Shown piece after piece: positions 43,588 through 52,742 of a stretch of 64,000 bases of DNA. Position 1 is the first letter of the stretch, and each line of letters starts with the position of its first letter. Position numbers and translations under genes: made by a program. The notes below the pieces were generated by a model, which made no database searches, was not told the DNA's origin, and was given only the letters and a program-made list of their open reading frames with translations. Source of the DNA: Paenibacillus_E sp040812395 (GTDB lineage: Bacteria > Bacillota > Bacilli > Paenibacillales > NBRC-103111); the NCBI RefSeq assembly GCF_040812395.1, contig NZ_JBFNXH010000007.1, forward strand, positions 1 to 64,000, read 5' to 3'.

Positions 43588-44283
43588 TTATCGTCCCGCT
43601 AAATCCGTTTGTACAGGCTCTACTTTCTGTTTCTTTTGCAGGAGCTTGCCTGTGACAATTACAGCCACCGCAAGCAGAATGGGCAGTACAACATGCAGCG
43701 CAGGGTGAAGCGACTCCATGCGGGAAGCAATCGCGCCATCGCTCATGATCATTTCTCCAGACGTGTAACCGAGCAAAGCCACGCCGAGCACAACGATGAT
43801 CGGGAAACGGTTCATCAACACCATCAGCAGTTGGCTGCCCCAGATAATCAAAGGAATACTGATCGCTAGTCCTAATGCAATCAGCAGGAAATTGCCATTT
43901 GCCGCTCCCGCAACCGCGAGCACGTTGTCCAAGCTCATCACCAAATCGGCGATAAGGATGGTTTTAATTGCTGCACCGAGATGCTGGCTGGAAGGCAGGT
44001 TCTCTTCCGCTTCCTCGTTTTTCATCAGCTTCAAGGCGATCCAAATCAACAGGATGCCGCCAATGACTTGTACGAAAGGAATTTGAAGCATCCATACCGC
44101 TGCAAAGGTCAACACAACGCGCAGTGCAATGGCTCCAAAGCTGCCGAAAAAGATCGCTTTTTTCTGTTGCTGGGCAGGCAAATTGCGGCAAGCTAAGGCA
44201 ATAACGACGGCATTGTCTCCACTCAACACAATATTAATGATAATAATTTTTAATAAACCTAATAAAAGCCATTCAACGCTCAT
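43588..44283 (-). CDS. TerC family membrane protein (YjbE-like)
   Basis: This is a 231-residue membrane protein with seven hydrophobic segments. It has the two TerC signature stretches, INIVLSGDNAVVIALACRNLP (residues 16-36) and LIADLVMSLDNVLAVAGAANGN (near residue 110), whose acidic residues are thought to bind metal ions. Family members such as B. subtilis YceF/YkoY export manganese, and others confer tellurite resistance. No yybP-ykoY riboswitch precedes it; only 21 bases separate it from the malic enzyme gene, so it appears to be expressed from that operon. Confidence 0.9.
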   Translation of the reverse strand: MSVEWLLLGLLKIIIINIVLSGDNAVVIALACRNLPAQQQKKAIFFGSFGAIALRVVLTFAAVWMLQIPFVQVIGGILLIWIALKLMKNEEAEENLPSSQHLGAAIKTILIADLVMSLDNVLAVAGAANGNFLLIALGLAISIPLIIWGSQLLMVLMNRFPIIVVLGVALLGYTSGEMIMSDGAIASRMESLHPALHVVLPILLAVAVIVTGKLLQKKQKVEPVQTDLAGR

Positions 44284-44304
44284 GTGAATTCATGATCTCC
44301 CTTT

Positions 44305-45765
44305 CTAATTGCTCTCCTCGCGCACACGCAGGCTCGCTCCCTCTGACGATCTGAATTCTCGCGGAATTCGTCTGGCTACGCCGGTTTCAATAGCAGCATG
44401 AATAACGGCTTCCCTGATGCGTCTAACAACTTCCTGATTAAATACGCTTGGAATAATGTACAGCTTGTTCAACTCTTGCGGAGCAACCACGGAAGCGATA
44501 GCCTTGGAAGCAGCAAGCTTCATTTCCTCATTGACGGTGGCGGCTTGGCAATCGAGGGCTGCCCGGAATATACCAGGAAAGCATAACACATTATTGATCT
44601 GATTAGGAAAATCCGACCTGCCCGTCGCGATGACACCCGCGATATCTTCGATTTCATCCGGGTGAATTTCCGGCGTCGGATTCGCCATGACGAACACGAT
44701 CGGCTTTGCAGCCATTCGCTCCACATCGGCTCGCTTCAGTACGCCGCCAGCGGACAAACCGATGAACACATCCGCTCCTTCGATAACGTCGTGAAGGGAG
44801 CCCTTACGACGGTTCGGATTCGTTCGCTGCGCGTAGCCATTCCATATCGGGTTGCTGTAAACGACGCTGTCAACCAGTGCTCCATCACGATCTACGCCAA
44901 TCAGCTCCTTGACGCCTGCCGCGAGCAAAATATTCGAGCAAGCAATACCCGCTGCGCCGATTCCGCATACAACGACTTTGGCTTCATCGATCCGCTTGCC
45001 GACTACTTTCAGCGCATTGATCAATCCCGCGTAAAGGACGACGGCTGTACCGTGCTGGTCATCGTGGAACACAGGGATATCGAGCTCGGCGCGCAGGCGC
45101 TCCTCTATTTCGAAGCAGCGCGGCGAGGAAATATCCTCTAAGTTGATCCCGCCGAAACCGGGAGCCAAATGCTTAATGGTGGCGACAATTTCATCCGTGC
45201 TTTGGGTATCCAGGCAAATCGGGAATGCATCCACATCCGCAAACTGTTTAAACAGCATGGCTTTGCCTTCCATGACAGGCATCGCTGCATACGGACCGAT
45301 GTTCCCCAGCCCGAGAACAGCGGTTCCATCAGATACAACGGCGACTGTATTACGCTTAATCGTTAGTTTATACGCATTATCCGGCTTCTCATGAATGGCC
45401 ATGCAGACCCTGGCCACATCAGGCGTATATACGCGAGATAAATCATCCCTGTTTTGAATCGGCGATTTCGGCTTCATTTCAATCTTGCCGCCGAGATGAA
45501 GCAGGAACGTCCGGTCTGATACATGGACAAGACGAACACCCTGCAACTCCTTGATCGACTGAATGACGGCTTCCAATTGAACCTGCTCCGACGCTGCTAC
45601 GGTAATGTCGCGTACGGTCCAATCCGCTGCCGTTTGAATCACATCGATCGCGATCACATCACCGCCATTTTCCGTAATGACGGTAATCAACTGCCCGAAA
45701 TGAATGAGCTCCGTTTGCAGTTCCAAACGCAAAATAATACTTTTTCCACCAATTGAATGTTTCAT
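44305..45765 (-). CDS. NAD-dependent malic enzyme with N-terminal ACT-like domain
   Basis: This enzyme oxidatively decarboxylates malate to pyruvate and CO2, reducing NAD. An ACT-like regulatory domain occupies residues 1-80. The malic N domain follows with SRVYTPDVARVCMAI (catalytic Tyr), TIKRNTVAVVSDGTAVLGLGNIGP (catalytic Lys nearby) and INLEDISSPRCFEIE, and metal-binding Asp residues are seen in PVFHDDQHGTAVV. The NAD-binding domain contains VVCGIGAAGIACSNIL. At about 486 residues it matches the ACT-containing forms of B. subtilis (YtsJ/MalS class is related). The ATG at 45765 has GGAGG ten bases upstream. Together with the AEC permease just upstream it forms a malate-use unit. Confidence 0.93.
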   Translation of the reverse strand: MKHSIGGKSIILRLELQTELIHFGQLITVITENGGDVIAIDVIQTAADWTVRDITVAASEQVQLEAVIQSIKELQGVRLVHVSDRTFLLHLGGKIEMKPKSPIQNRDDLSRVYTPDVARVCMAIHEKPDNAYKLTIKRNTVAVVSDGTAVLGLGNIGPYAAMPVMEGKAMLFKQFADVDAFPICLDTQSTDEIVATIKHLAPGFGGINLEDISSPRCFEIEERLRAELDIPVFHDDQHGTAVVLYAGLINALKVVGKRIDEAKVVVCGIGAAGIACSNILLAAGVKELIGVDRDGALVDSVVYSNPIWNGYAQRTNPNRRKGSLHDVIEGADVFIGLSAGGVLKRADVERMAAKPIVFVMANPTPEIHPDEIEDIAGVIATGRSDFPNQINNVLCFPGIFRAALDCQAATVNEEMKLAASKAIASVVAPQELNKLYIIPSVFNQEVVRRIREAVIHAAIETGVARRIPREFRSSEGASLRVREESN

Positions 45766-45786
45766 TGTCAGGTAACCTCCGCGCAA

Positions 45787-46713
45787 TTAAAATAGTAGTT
45801 TCGCCGCATACACAACCATAGCGACCGTAACACTGCTGAGCAGTGTGGAGAGCAGCACCACTTGTGCCGCATACTCGGGATGATTGCCGTATTCCAAAGC
45901 GAAGACGGCGCTGTTTCTTGAAGTAGGAAACGCACTCGCGATAAGCAAAGCCTGTGCCGTTGTGCCCTCCAGCTTAAGGATAAAGATGAGAGCCAGGGCA
46001 ATTGCCGGGGAAATAACAAGCCTTCCCAGCAAGCTGCATACAAGCGCCGCACTGATTCGCTTGAATTGCAGATGAGCGCTTTGTGCGCCCAACGTAACGA
46101 GCGCAATGGCCAAGAATGCACTTGCTACATGTTGTAGAGGATTCCATACAAAAGCTGGGATGGGGATAGCCAGCGTATGCATAAGCAGCCCGAGAAGAAA
46201 TGCGTAAATCATTGGATTCTTCGCCAACTCTTTGAACAGCTTCTGACCATGGCTTTGAGCGGAAACCGCGTTAATTAATCCAAATGTATTCGTAAGGAGA
46301 TTATGGTAAATGGTCACAACCACGCCTACCGACAATCCGACCGGGTTGTTCTGAAAGACGAGCTGAGAAACAGGAAGCCCGAAATTGCCCGAATTGCTCA
46401 GCACGACACTATTGGAGAAACTAGATGATAATCCTTTATCGAACCTGGCCAGTTTCGCTGTTAATTTGCTAAGAACAATGAGCGTGACGCTTTGTAGAAC
46501 TAGAAAACCTAAAATGTTCAGCAGCATGCCCGCATCTATGTTGCTCTCGTAAATATTCGTAAAGCTGACCGCTGGAAGCAAGAAAAACGCATTCAGCTTC
46601 GATAGCGTATTCATATCCAATTGAAAGACGCGGTGCATGAGCACCCCTGCGCCTATTAATAGAAAGACAGGGACAATCACATTCAACAGGATTAACAACA
46701 AAACGTTCATCAC
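45787..46713 (-). CDS. AEC-family carboxylate permease (malate permease-like)
   Basis: This is a 308-residue membrane protein with ten hydrophobic segments of the auxin efflux carrier family, which in bacteria includes malate permeases such as MleP and MaeP. Typical segments are IVPVFLLIGAGVLMHRVFQLD at the N-terminus, LSNSGNFGLPVSQLVF near residue 105 and FPTSRNSAVFALEYG near residue 270. Starts at GTG 46713 and ATG 46710 are both possible behind TGGAG. The malic enzyme gene begins 22 bases later on the same strand, which supports a carboxylate substrate. Confidence 0.88.
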   Translation of the reverse strand: MMNVLLLILLNVIVPVFLLIGAGVLMHRVFQLDMNTLSKLNAFFLLPAVSFTNIYESNIDAGMLLNILGFLVLQSVTLIVLSKLTAKLARFDKGLSSSFSNSVVLSNSGNFGLPVSQLVFQNNPVGLSVGVVVTIYHNLLTNTFGLINAVSAQSHGQKLFKELAKNPMIYAFLLGLLMHTLAIPIPAFVWNPLQHVASAFLAIALVTLGAQSAHLQFKRISAALVCSLLGRLVISPAIALALIFILKLEGTTAQALLIASAFPTSRNSAVFALEYGNHPEYAAQVVLLSTLLSSVTVAMVVYAAKLLF

Positions 46714-46732
46714 GAGTCAACTCCAGTAAAGG

Positions 46733-46797
46733 AAACCCCTGATTAAGACGGACATCGGCTGATCGTGATCAAGCCAGGCCCATGCTAACAGGGGTTT
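46733..46797 (-). terminator. Long hairpin between tctA and the AEC permease gene
   Basis: AAACCCCTG(A)TTA and TAACAGGGGTTT form an outer stem that encloses a second stem GGCTGATC/GATCAAGCC. It lies directly after tctA and just before the permease ribosome binding site on the minus strand. The following U-tract is poor, so it may be a partial terminator or an attenuator rather than a full stop. Confidence 0.45.
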
Positions 46798-46812
46798 GGT
46801 TAGGCAGAAAAC

Positions 46813-48339
46813 TTAGCCTTCTTCGTTCACGAGGACGTTTTTGCCTCTCATTTTCAAAATAAGCGGAATCGTTAGCCAGAGGAAGCCGATTATGAGGAAA
46901 GCAAGAGAGACTGGTTTTTGCAAGAAGATCATGAAATCGCCATTCGAAATCGTAAGCGCTCTGCGCATGTTATTTTCCATCATCGGACCGAGAATAAGAC
47001 CAAGCACGAGCGGTGCAAGCGGATAATCATTCTTCGACAAGAAGTAGCCGACTAGGCCGCATCCCATAATGAGCAGGAGGTCGAAGGTCGAGTACTGCAC
47101 AGCGTATACACCGAATACTGAAAACACGATAATGAGTGGGATCAAATATTTTGTTGGTGTTTCAATCACTTTTGCGAACACTTTAACGAGCGGCATATTC
47201 AGAATGAGCAGCATTAAGTTGCCCACAAACATACTGGCGATAACGCCCCAAGCGAGCTGAGGGTGATCTTGGAAAAGAAGGGGACCCGGCTGCACATTGT
47301 ACATGATAAAAGCGCCCATCAAGATCGCGGTCGTACCGGATGACGGAATGCCAAGCGTCAAAAGCGGAATCATCGCACCGCCAGAGGCAGCATTGTTGGC
47401 GGATTCAGGGGAAGCTACACCCTCGATGGCTCCTTTCCCGAATTTTTCGGGATTTTTGCTAATTTTTTTCTCTACGATATAGGCAAAAAAGGATGCCAGA
47501 ATCGCGCCTGCACCCGGCAGGAGTCCGATGAAAAATCCAAGCACAGAACCGCGGGCAATCGGAGCCGCGCTGTCTTTCAAATCTTGCTTGGTGGGCAAGA
47601 TGCGATTGATTTTGGCCAATTCGCCGTCATTGCCTTCGCGCTGAAGAATCGTCTTGAATACTTCTCCGACGGCAAATGTACCGACGGCTACCGTCAAGAA
47701 CTCCAATCCTTGATACAATTCGGGAATGTTAAACGTAAAGCGTTCCACGCCGGATACGTTATCGATACCGATTGTTGCTAGCAATAGACCGAAAGCGGTC
47801 ATAATTAACGCTTTCACCATAGATTTGCCGGCAAGACCGCTAATGGCGAGCAGACCGAGCACCATGAGGGAGAAATATTCAGCAGGGCCGAATTTGATAG
47901 CAACAGCCGATAATGGGCGTGCCAAGAAAATAAGGCCTATTAATGAAATAATGCCAGCCGCAAAGGAACCAATTGCTGAGATCGCAAGCGCCGCGCCTGC
48001 TCTGCCTTGCTTCGCCATCTGATAACCATCCAGCGTCGTGACAACGGATGACGATTCACCCGGCGTGTTCAGCAGAATCGAAGTCGTGGAACCGCCATAC
48101 ATAGCACCGTAATAAACCCCGGCAAGCAAAATGATGGAGCTCGTAGCTGCTTCCTCAGGACCTAAGCCCGCCGTCATCGTTGCTGTGATAGGGATCAGCA
48201 ATGCCACGCCGCTCATTGGACCGATCCCCGGCAGTACGCCGACAACGGTACCGATTAACACACCCAAGAAAACAAACACAACATTGTGCCACTGCATAGC
48301 CGTGCCTAAACCGTGAAAAACATATTCAAGTGTACTCAT
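46813..48339 (-). CDS. tctA: TctA, large permease of a tripartite tricarboxylate transporter
   Basis: This is the 508-residue large membrane subunit of a TTT transporter, with about twelve hydrophobic segments. The family signatures are prominent: GVLIGTVVGVLPGIGPMSGVALLIP (residues 25-49), YGGSTTSILLNTPGESSSVVTTLDGYQMAKQGRAG (near residue 80) and GLLPGAGAILASFFAY (near residue 275), followed by GVASPESANNAASGGAMIPLLTLGIPSSGTTAILMGAF. It uses an ion gradient to import a carboxylate delivered by TctC. It starts one base after tctB, behind AGGGGGGG. Confidence 0.95.
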   Translation of the reverse strand: MSTLEYVFHGLGTAMQWHNVVFVFLGVLIGTVVGVLPGIGPMSGVALLIPITATMTAGLGPEEAATSSIILLAGVYYGAMYGGSTTSILLNTPGESSSVVTTLDGYQMAKQGRAGAALAISAIGSFAAGIISLIGLIFLARPLSAVAIKFGPAEYFSLMVLGLLAISGLAGKSMVKALIMTAFGLLLATIGIDNVSGVERFTFNIPELYQGLEFLTVAVGTFAVGEVFKTILQREGNDGELAKINRILPTKQDLKDSAAPIARGSVLGFFIGLLPGAGAILASFFAYIVEKKISKNPEKFGKGAIEGVASPESANNAASGGAMIPLLTLGIPSSGTTAILMGAFIMYNVQPGPLLFQDHPQLAWGVIASMFVGNLMLLILNMPLVKVFAKVIETPTKYLIPLIIVFSVFGVYAVQYSTFDLLLIMGCGLVGYFLSKNDYPLAPLVLGLILGPMMENNMRRALTISNGDFMIFLQKPVSLAFLIIGFLWLTIPLILKMRGKNVLVNEEG

Positions 48340-48340
48340 T

Positions 48341-48802
48341 TCATGCCCCCCCTAGCCAAGCTGGGAACCCGGGAAGCGAACCATCCAGCAAGTTGACATA
48401 CAGATAATAAACCCCATAAGAAAATCCTGCCGCAATGAGCAAGGAAACCCATACCCTGCCTCTTTCCATCGTTTGGAACCCGATCATCAAGAAGAGAAAC
48501 GTGGAGATGACGAATCCGATATCTTCAAGGAAATACGCATACAGAACAGCCGATATGAAAATGATGCCAAATCTTTTATAATCCAATTTTTCTTTGCTTT
48601 TTTCTGTTTGCTTTTTGCGGAAAGAATCATAGATCAGGCGAATGCTCATCAAAGCCAAGAACGATCCCAGGATCATCGGAAAAATATTCGCACCGACATT
48701 ACTGCCGTATGCGCTTGTCGATATGCTTCTGGAGCCGACAACAAACGCAATTCCAATGGCAAAAAAGGCGATGCCTGCATAGCGGTCAAACGTAGTATTC
48801 AT
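48341..48802 (-). CDS. tctB: TctB, small permease of a tripartite tricarboxylate transporter
   Basis: This 153-residue membrane protein has four hydrophobic segments, as expected for the small TctB subunit. It starts near YAGIAFFAIGIAFVVGSRSI and contains the family feature GSNVGANIFPMILGSFLALMSIRLI with the conserved Pro. GTAGGAGG lies upstream of the ATG. It separates the binding-protein gene (66 bases upstream) from tctA, the usual C-B-A order. Confidence 0.92.
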   Translation of the reverse strand: MNTTFDRYAGIAFFAIGIAFVVGSRSISTSAYGSNVGANIFPMILGSFLALMSIRLIYDSFRKKQTEKSKEKLDYKRFGIIFISAVLYAYFLEDIGFVISTFLFLMIGFQTMERGRVWVSLLIAAGFSYGVYYLYVNLLDGSLPGFPAWLGGA

Positions 48803-48868
48803 CTCTCTGCCTCCTACCCGAAAAGCGTTAGGGAGAAGATGTGCCCTCTCCCTTGCCCTATTTGGTGT

Positions 48869-49933
48869 TTATTTCTGCATGCCGAGTGCTGTCAGCATAT
48901 CTTTTAATTGTGTTTCTTGTTGGCCCAGGAAAGCGTTGAAATCATCCGCTTTCTTATAATCCGTTTCCCAATTGTTGGCTTGCATTTCTTTTTTCCAAGT
49001 ATCGGAATCAACCATTTTCTTGATCGTGTCTTCCCAATATTTCTTCGCATCAGGGCTCATGTTCTTAGGTCCGAAGAAACCGCGCCAGATCAGGAATTCT
49101 GCATCAACGCCCTGCTCTTTCATTGTCGGAACGTCTTTCAGGCTTCCGCCGAGACGTGCCGGAGCTGCTACCGCCAGTATGCGAATTTTTCCTGCCTTCA
49201 CATATTGGTCCAAAGAGGACGCGTCCGTACCCAGTACGTCCGCATTTCCGCCGAGCAGCGCTGTAACAGCTTCACCGCCGCCATCGTAGGACACATACTT
49301 CACTTTTTTCGGATCAATGCCGTATTTGAAGGCGGGAAGAATGGAAACAAGGTGATCCATCGAGCCTGGTGCCGATCCGCCCGCAACTGTCAGTTTGGTA
49401 GGGTCAGCTTTCATATCCTCAAGAAGGGATTTCAGATCTTTATACTTCGAATTCGCAGCGACTGCGACAGCGCCATAATCTTTGGTCAATTGAGCAAGCG
49501 GCGTTGTGTCGTTGTAGCCATATGGCGTGTTTCCTTCTTTTTTCAAATGGTTAATCAAAATCGGCGGCGAGCTGACAAACAGTTTGTAATTGTCCTTCAC
49601 ATCTTTGGTGGCATATTCCGCAAGGAACACCGCGCCGCCTCCGCCTGGTTTGTTTTCAACGGTAACAGGCTTGTCGATTGCCTTTGACTCCGTGAGTACT
49701 TTGGCAATGGTACGTGCTGTCATATCCCAACCTCCTCCTGCGCCGGATGGAGCGATGATGGAGAGGGCTTTCTCCGGATATTTGGACGCCGACGCCGCCG
49801 TTTCTTTGCCTTTATCGGTGCTTGCGCTTGTTGCTGCCGGCTTAGCTGTATTGTTGCCGCAAGCCGCTAAACTGACGGCCAAAATCGAGATCGAAGTTAC
49901 TTTCCAAGATGCTGATAATAATTGTTTTATCAA
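48869..49933 (-). CDS. tctC: TctC, substrate-binding lipoprotein of a tripartite tricarboxylate transporter
   Basis: This is an extracytoplasmic carboxylate-binding protein of about 354 residues. The signal peptide ends in the lipobox SLAAC, and a Ser/Thr/Ala linker follows. The mature part has the Bug/TctC pattern: YPEKALSIIAPSGAGGGWDMTAR, VENKPGGGGAVFLAEYA (both glycine loops bind carboxylate) and YVSYDGGGEAVTALLGGNADVL. I chose the TTG at 49933, six bases after GGAGGGG; the ATG at 49948 lies inside that ribosome binding site. It is the first gene of tctCBA, and a cre-like site lies about 50 bases upstream. The divergent two-component genes suggest induction by extracellular citrate or malate. 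Confidence 0.93.
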   Translation of the reverse strand: MIKQLLSASWKVTSISILAVSLAACGNNTAKPAATSASTDKGKETAASASKYPEKALSIIAPSGAGGGWDMTARTIAKVLTESKAIDKPVTVENKPGGGGAVFLAEYATKDVKDNYKLFVSSPPILINHLKKEGNTPYGYNDTTPLAQLTKDYGAVAVAANSKYKDLKSLLEDMKADPTKLTVAGGSAPGSMDHLVSILPAFKYGIDPKKVKYVSYDGGGEAVTALLGGNADVLGTDASSLDQYVKAGKIRILAVAAPARLGGSLKDVPTMKEQGVDAEFLIWRGFFGPKNMSPDAKKYWEDTIKKMVDSDTWKKEMQANNWETDYKKADDFNAFLGQQETQLKDMLTALGMQK

Positions 49934-49983
49934 ATGAAACCCCTCCATGTGTTTGGTTTGATCATCGCTTGAACGCGCTTTCT

Positions 49984-49998
49984 TTGAAGCGCTTTCAG
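49984..49998 (-). promoter_or_regulatory. cre-like (CcpA) site upstream of tctCBA
   Basis: On the minus strand TGAAAGCGCTTCAA matches the catabolite responsive element TGNAANCGNWNNCA at all but one fixed position. It lies 51-65 bases before the tctC start, where CcpA could repress the operon when glucose is present. Confidence 0.5.
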
Positions 49999-50162
49999 AA
50001 TATCACCTGCATAAAGTTTAGGGAAGTTTAACAAAATTAATTGTAATAACTTCGTTTTGGGCATTTTGTTCATATTGTTCACGGCGCCAGGCAGCCGGTT
50101 TCAGTCAAAATGATAACGCTTTATGATACAATACTAGAAAAAACGGGGGGAACGCTCGGATC

Positions 50163-51794
50163 ATGCGGCTGCAAACGAAACTCATCCTGATTATTTGCTC
50201 CTTGCTTATTTTCGTTATTGTCAGTTTAGGCGGCACTTTCTACTACATTGTGACCTCAACGCTGGAGGATCAGATTGGAACAAGAGCCCTTAAAGTCGCC
50301 GAAACCATCGCCAGTATGCCTGAAATTCGCCATGCTTTCCTTACACCGGATCCATCAGCTATTATCCAGCCTATCGCTGAAAGCATTCGGGAGAAAATAG
50401 ATGCCGAATATATCGTTGTTGGCAATCGGGAAGGAATTCGCTACTCTCACCCGCTGCTTGAACGAATCGGTAAAGAGATGGTTGGCGGCGACAACGGCCC
50501 TGTTCTGGAGGGCAATTCCATTATTTCCAAAGCCACCGGATCGTTGGGACCTTCCCTGCGCGGCAAAGCGCCGGTTTTCGGGGACGACGGCGGTGTCATC
50601 GGCATTGTGTCAATCGGCTTTCTTACAGATGACATCAAAACCATCACCTCTCCGTACCAATCCAGAATCGAAGTGATATCGCTAATCGTTCTCGCTGTTG
50701 GCCTGCTTGGCTCCGTTCTTATCGCCCAAAATGTTCGGCGTTCCATACATGGGCTGGAGCCCAAGGAAATCGGCGAACTGTATACAGAAAAGAAAGCTAT
50801 CCTTGAATCCATTCGCGAAGGCATCATTGCGGTCAATCGGGATGGCATCATCACGATGGCCAACCGCTATGCCCTGCAGCTGCTGCAGCTGCCCGTCTCA
50901 GCGAAAATTACGGGCAGGCAAATCGAAGATGTCGTTCCGAATACACGCTTGTATGAGGTTGTGCGCACGGGAATAGCTGAATTCGATCATGAAATGCTCA
51001 TTGGCGATCACGAGGTCATCGTAAGCCGTGTTCCCATCGTCAATCGGAAAACAGGTGTGACTGGGGCCGTGTCCAGCTTTCGCAGTAAATCGGACCTGTA
51101 TCGGCTGGCCGAGGAACTATCGCAAGTGAAGCGATTCGCTGAAGCGCTGCGCGCCCAAACGCATGAATTTTCCAATAAATTGTATGTGATTTCGGGTCTT
51201 ATTCAGTTGGAATCGTACCAGGAAGCCGTCGAGCTCATTACGAAAGAAGCGAATGTTCACCAGAACTGGGTTCAGTTCATTATGAAGGAGATTCCCGACC
51301 CGATGATCGGCGGGCTGCTCATCGGCAAGTTCAATCGCGCGCAAGAATTAAAGCTGTCGTTCGAGATTGATCACGAAAGCTCGTTCAGCGATATTCCGGC
51401 GGACATCGATCGTAATCTGCTCGTCACCATCATCGGCAATCTGGTTGACAATGCGATGGAAGCCGTGCTTGCCAGCGGGGACAACCGAACGCCTCAAGTC
51501 ACCTTGTTCCTGACCGATCTCGGCGAGGATTTGATTATCGAGTGCGAGGATCGCGGCATTGGCATACCGGAGGAAACGGCAAACACCGTTTTTGTTAAAG
51601 GGTTTTCCACCAAAGAGGGCGAGCACCGCGGCATTGGACTCGCGCTTGTCGAACACGCCGCCCTCAAATTGAGCGGATACGTGACATTCCACAAAAATCC
51701 GGGCGGCGGCACGATTTTTACGGTCGCAATCCCGAAGAAACCGGCGGAAAGGAGATCATCTCATGAGCGACAAGCTACAACAACCGGCCATTGA
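50163..51794 (+). CDS. Sensor histidine kinase of the CitA/DcuS/DctS type
   Basis: This is a membrane sensor kinase of 543 residues. Two membrane helices (residues ~5-29 and ~167-190) flank a periplasmic PAS/Cache domain that binds di- or tricarboxylates in this family; ASMPEIRHAFL and GNREGIRYSHP are typical. A cytoplasmic PAS domain follows (KAILESIREGIIAVNRDGIITMANR). The kinase core has the phosphoryl-acceptor His in LRAQTHEFSNKLYVISGLIQL, the N box NLVDNAMEAV and the G boxes DRGIGIPEE and GIGLALV. It diverges from tctCBA and overlaps its response regulator gene by 32 bases. Confidence 0.94.
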   Translation: MRLQTKLILIICSLLIFVIVSLGGTFYYIVTSTLEDQIGTRALKVAETIASMPEIRHAFLTPDPSAIIQPIAESIREKIDAEYIVVGNREGIRYSHPLLERIGKEMVGGDNGPVLEGNSIISKATGSLGPSLRGKAPVFGDDGGVIGIVSIGFLTDDIKTITSPYQSRIEVISLIVLAVGLLGSVLIAQNVRRSIHGLEPKEIGELYTEKKAILESIREGIIAVNRDGIITMANRYALQLLQLPVSAKITGRQIEDVVPNTRLYEVVRTGIAEFDHEMLIGDHEVIVSRVPIVNRKTGVTGAVSSFRSKSDLYRLAEELSQVKRFAEALRAQTHEFSNKLYVISGLIQLESYQEAVELITKEANVHQNWVQFIMKEIPDPMIGGLLIGKFNRAQELKLSFEIDHESSFSDIPADIDRNLLVTIIGNLVDNAMEAVLASGDNRTPQVTLFLTDLGEDLIIECEDRGIGIPEETANTVFVKGFSTKEGEHRGIGLALVEHAALKLSGYVTFHKNPGGGTIFTVAIPKKPAERRSSHERQATTTGH

Positions 51795-52485
51795 AGTACT
51801 CATCGTCGAGGATGACGTGAAAATCGCTGAAATCAATCGGCGCTTCATCGAGAAGGTCGAAGGCTTCCACGTTGTCGGCATCGCGACAGATGACATGCAA
51901 GCGAAAGAACAGCTGGAAATTTTGATGCCCGGCCTTGTGCTGCTTGATGTCTATTTGCCGAATGGGAACGGATTAGACCTGCTGTCCTACATTCGCCAAC
52001 ATTACCGGGATACCGACGTGATTATGATTACCGCGGCCAAAGAGGTCGACGCCATACGCGAAGCTGTTCGCAGCGGCGCCTTTGATTACATCATGAAGCC
52101 GCTCATCTTTAATCGGCTGCAGGAAACGCTGCTCCGCTATCTCGATTTCCATCGTGAGCTGCACCGCCTGAATGAGAGCGGGACGATCAATCAGAGCGAT
52201 GTGGATCGCCTTATGTCAGGCCATTCCAAGAAAGAATCGGCGTCCGACACCTCTTTCCTGCCTAAAGGCATCGACAAGCTGACGCTTGTGAAAATCGTCC
52301 AAGCCATTTCTGGCGCTGCGGAGGGCTTGACTGCCGACCAAATCGCCAAGCTGATCGGCGTCAGCCGCTCGACAGGCCGCCGTTATTTGGAGCATCTTGT
52401 TAGCTCCGGCGACGTTTACGCCGATTTATCATACGGTGTCGTCGGGCGGCCGGAGCGCGTTTATCGAAAAAAAAGCACCAGTTAA
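51763..52485 (+). CDS. Response regulator of the CitT/DctR/MalR type
   Basis: This 240-residue response regulator has a receiver domain with the acidic pocket VLIVEDD, the phospho-acceptor Asp in LVLLDVYLPNGNG (near residue 59) and the conserved Lys in YIMKPL. The C-terminal helix-turn-helix reads GLTADQIAKLIGVSRSTGRRYLEHLVSSGDVYADLSYG, typical of regulators that pair with CitA-type kinases. AAAGGAG precedes the ATG, which lies within the kinase gene. It should activate tctCBA and perhaps the malic enzyme operon when its kinase senses the carboxylate. Confidence 0.94.
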   Translation: MSDKLQQPAIEVLIVEDDVKIAEINRRFIEKVEGFHVVGIATDDMQAKEQLEILMPGLVLLDVYLPNGNGLDLLSYIRQHYRDTDVIMITAAKEVDAIREAVRSGAFDYIMKPLIFNRLQETLLRYLDFHRELHRLNESGTINQSDVDRLMSGHSKKESASDTSFLPKGIDKLTLVKIVQAISGAAEGLTADQIAKLIGVSRSTGRRYLEHLVSSGDVYADLSYGVVGRPERVYRKKSTS

Positions 52486-52742
52486 CGCGATTGCTTGAGA
52501 AATCCAAGCAATTGATGATGCAGGGCTGTTGAACCCTTACCTAACCAAATCAAATGCCCCCATGCGTCCAGCATCGCAAGCTTCGCGTTAGGAATATGCT
52601 GATGAGCGTAATGCGCATGCGCTGCTGGGACAGCGGCATCATTGCTGCTGCGCTGGATCAGTGCAGGACATTCAATAGCGGACAATTCAGCGTGAAGATC
52701 TTGACTTGTCTGCACGAAATCAATGAGAAACCCACTTCCTTT
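52482..52742 (-). pseudogene. C-terminal fragment of an alpha/beta hydrolase cut by repeat copy 5
   Basis: The minus strand encodes the last ~85 residues of an alpha/beta hydrolase: GFLIDFVQTSQDLHAELSAI, then CPALIQRSSNDAAVPAAHA with the acid residue, and the catalytic His in LDAWGHLIWLG near the end. The first two thirds, including the nucleophile serine, are missing. The open frame runs to the left edge of repeat copy 5 at about 52743 and stops matching there. A GTG at 52715 could start a short peptide, but this would not be an enzyme. Its stop codon overlaps that of the convergent response regulator gene. Confidence 0.75.

Noticed and set aside
44284..44304. Manganese (yybP-ykoY) riboswitch ahead of terC.
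   Set aside because: Only 21 bases separate terC from the malic enzyme gene, which is too short for the riboswitch.
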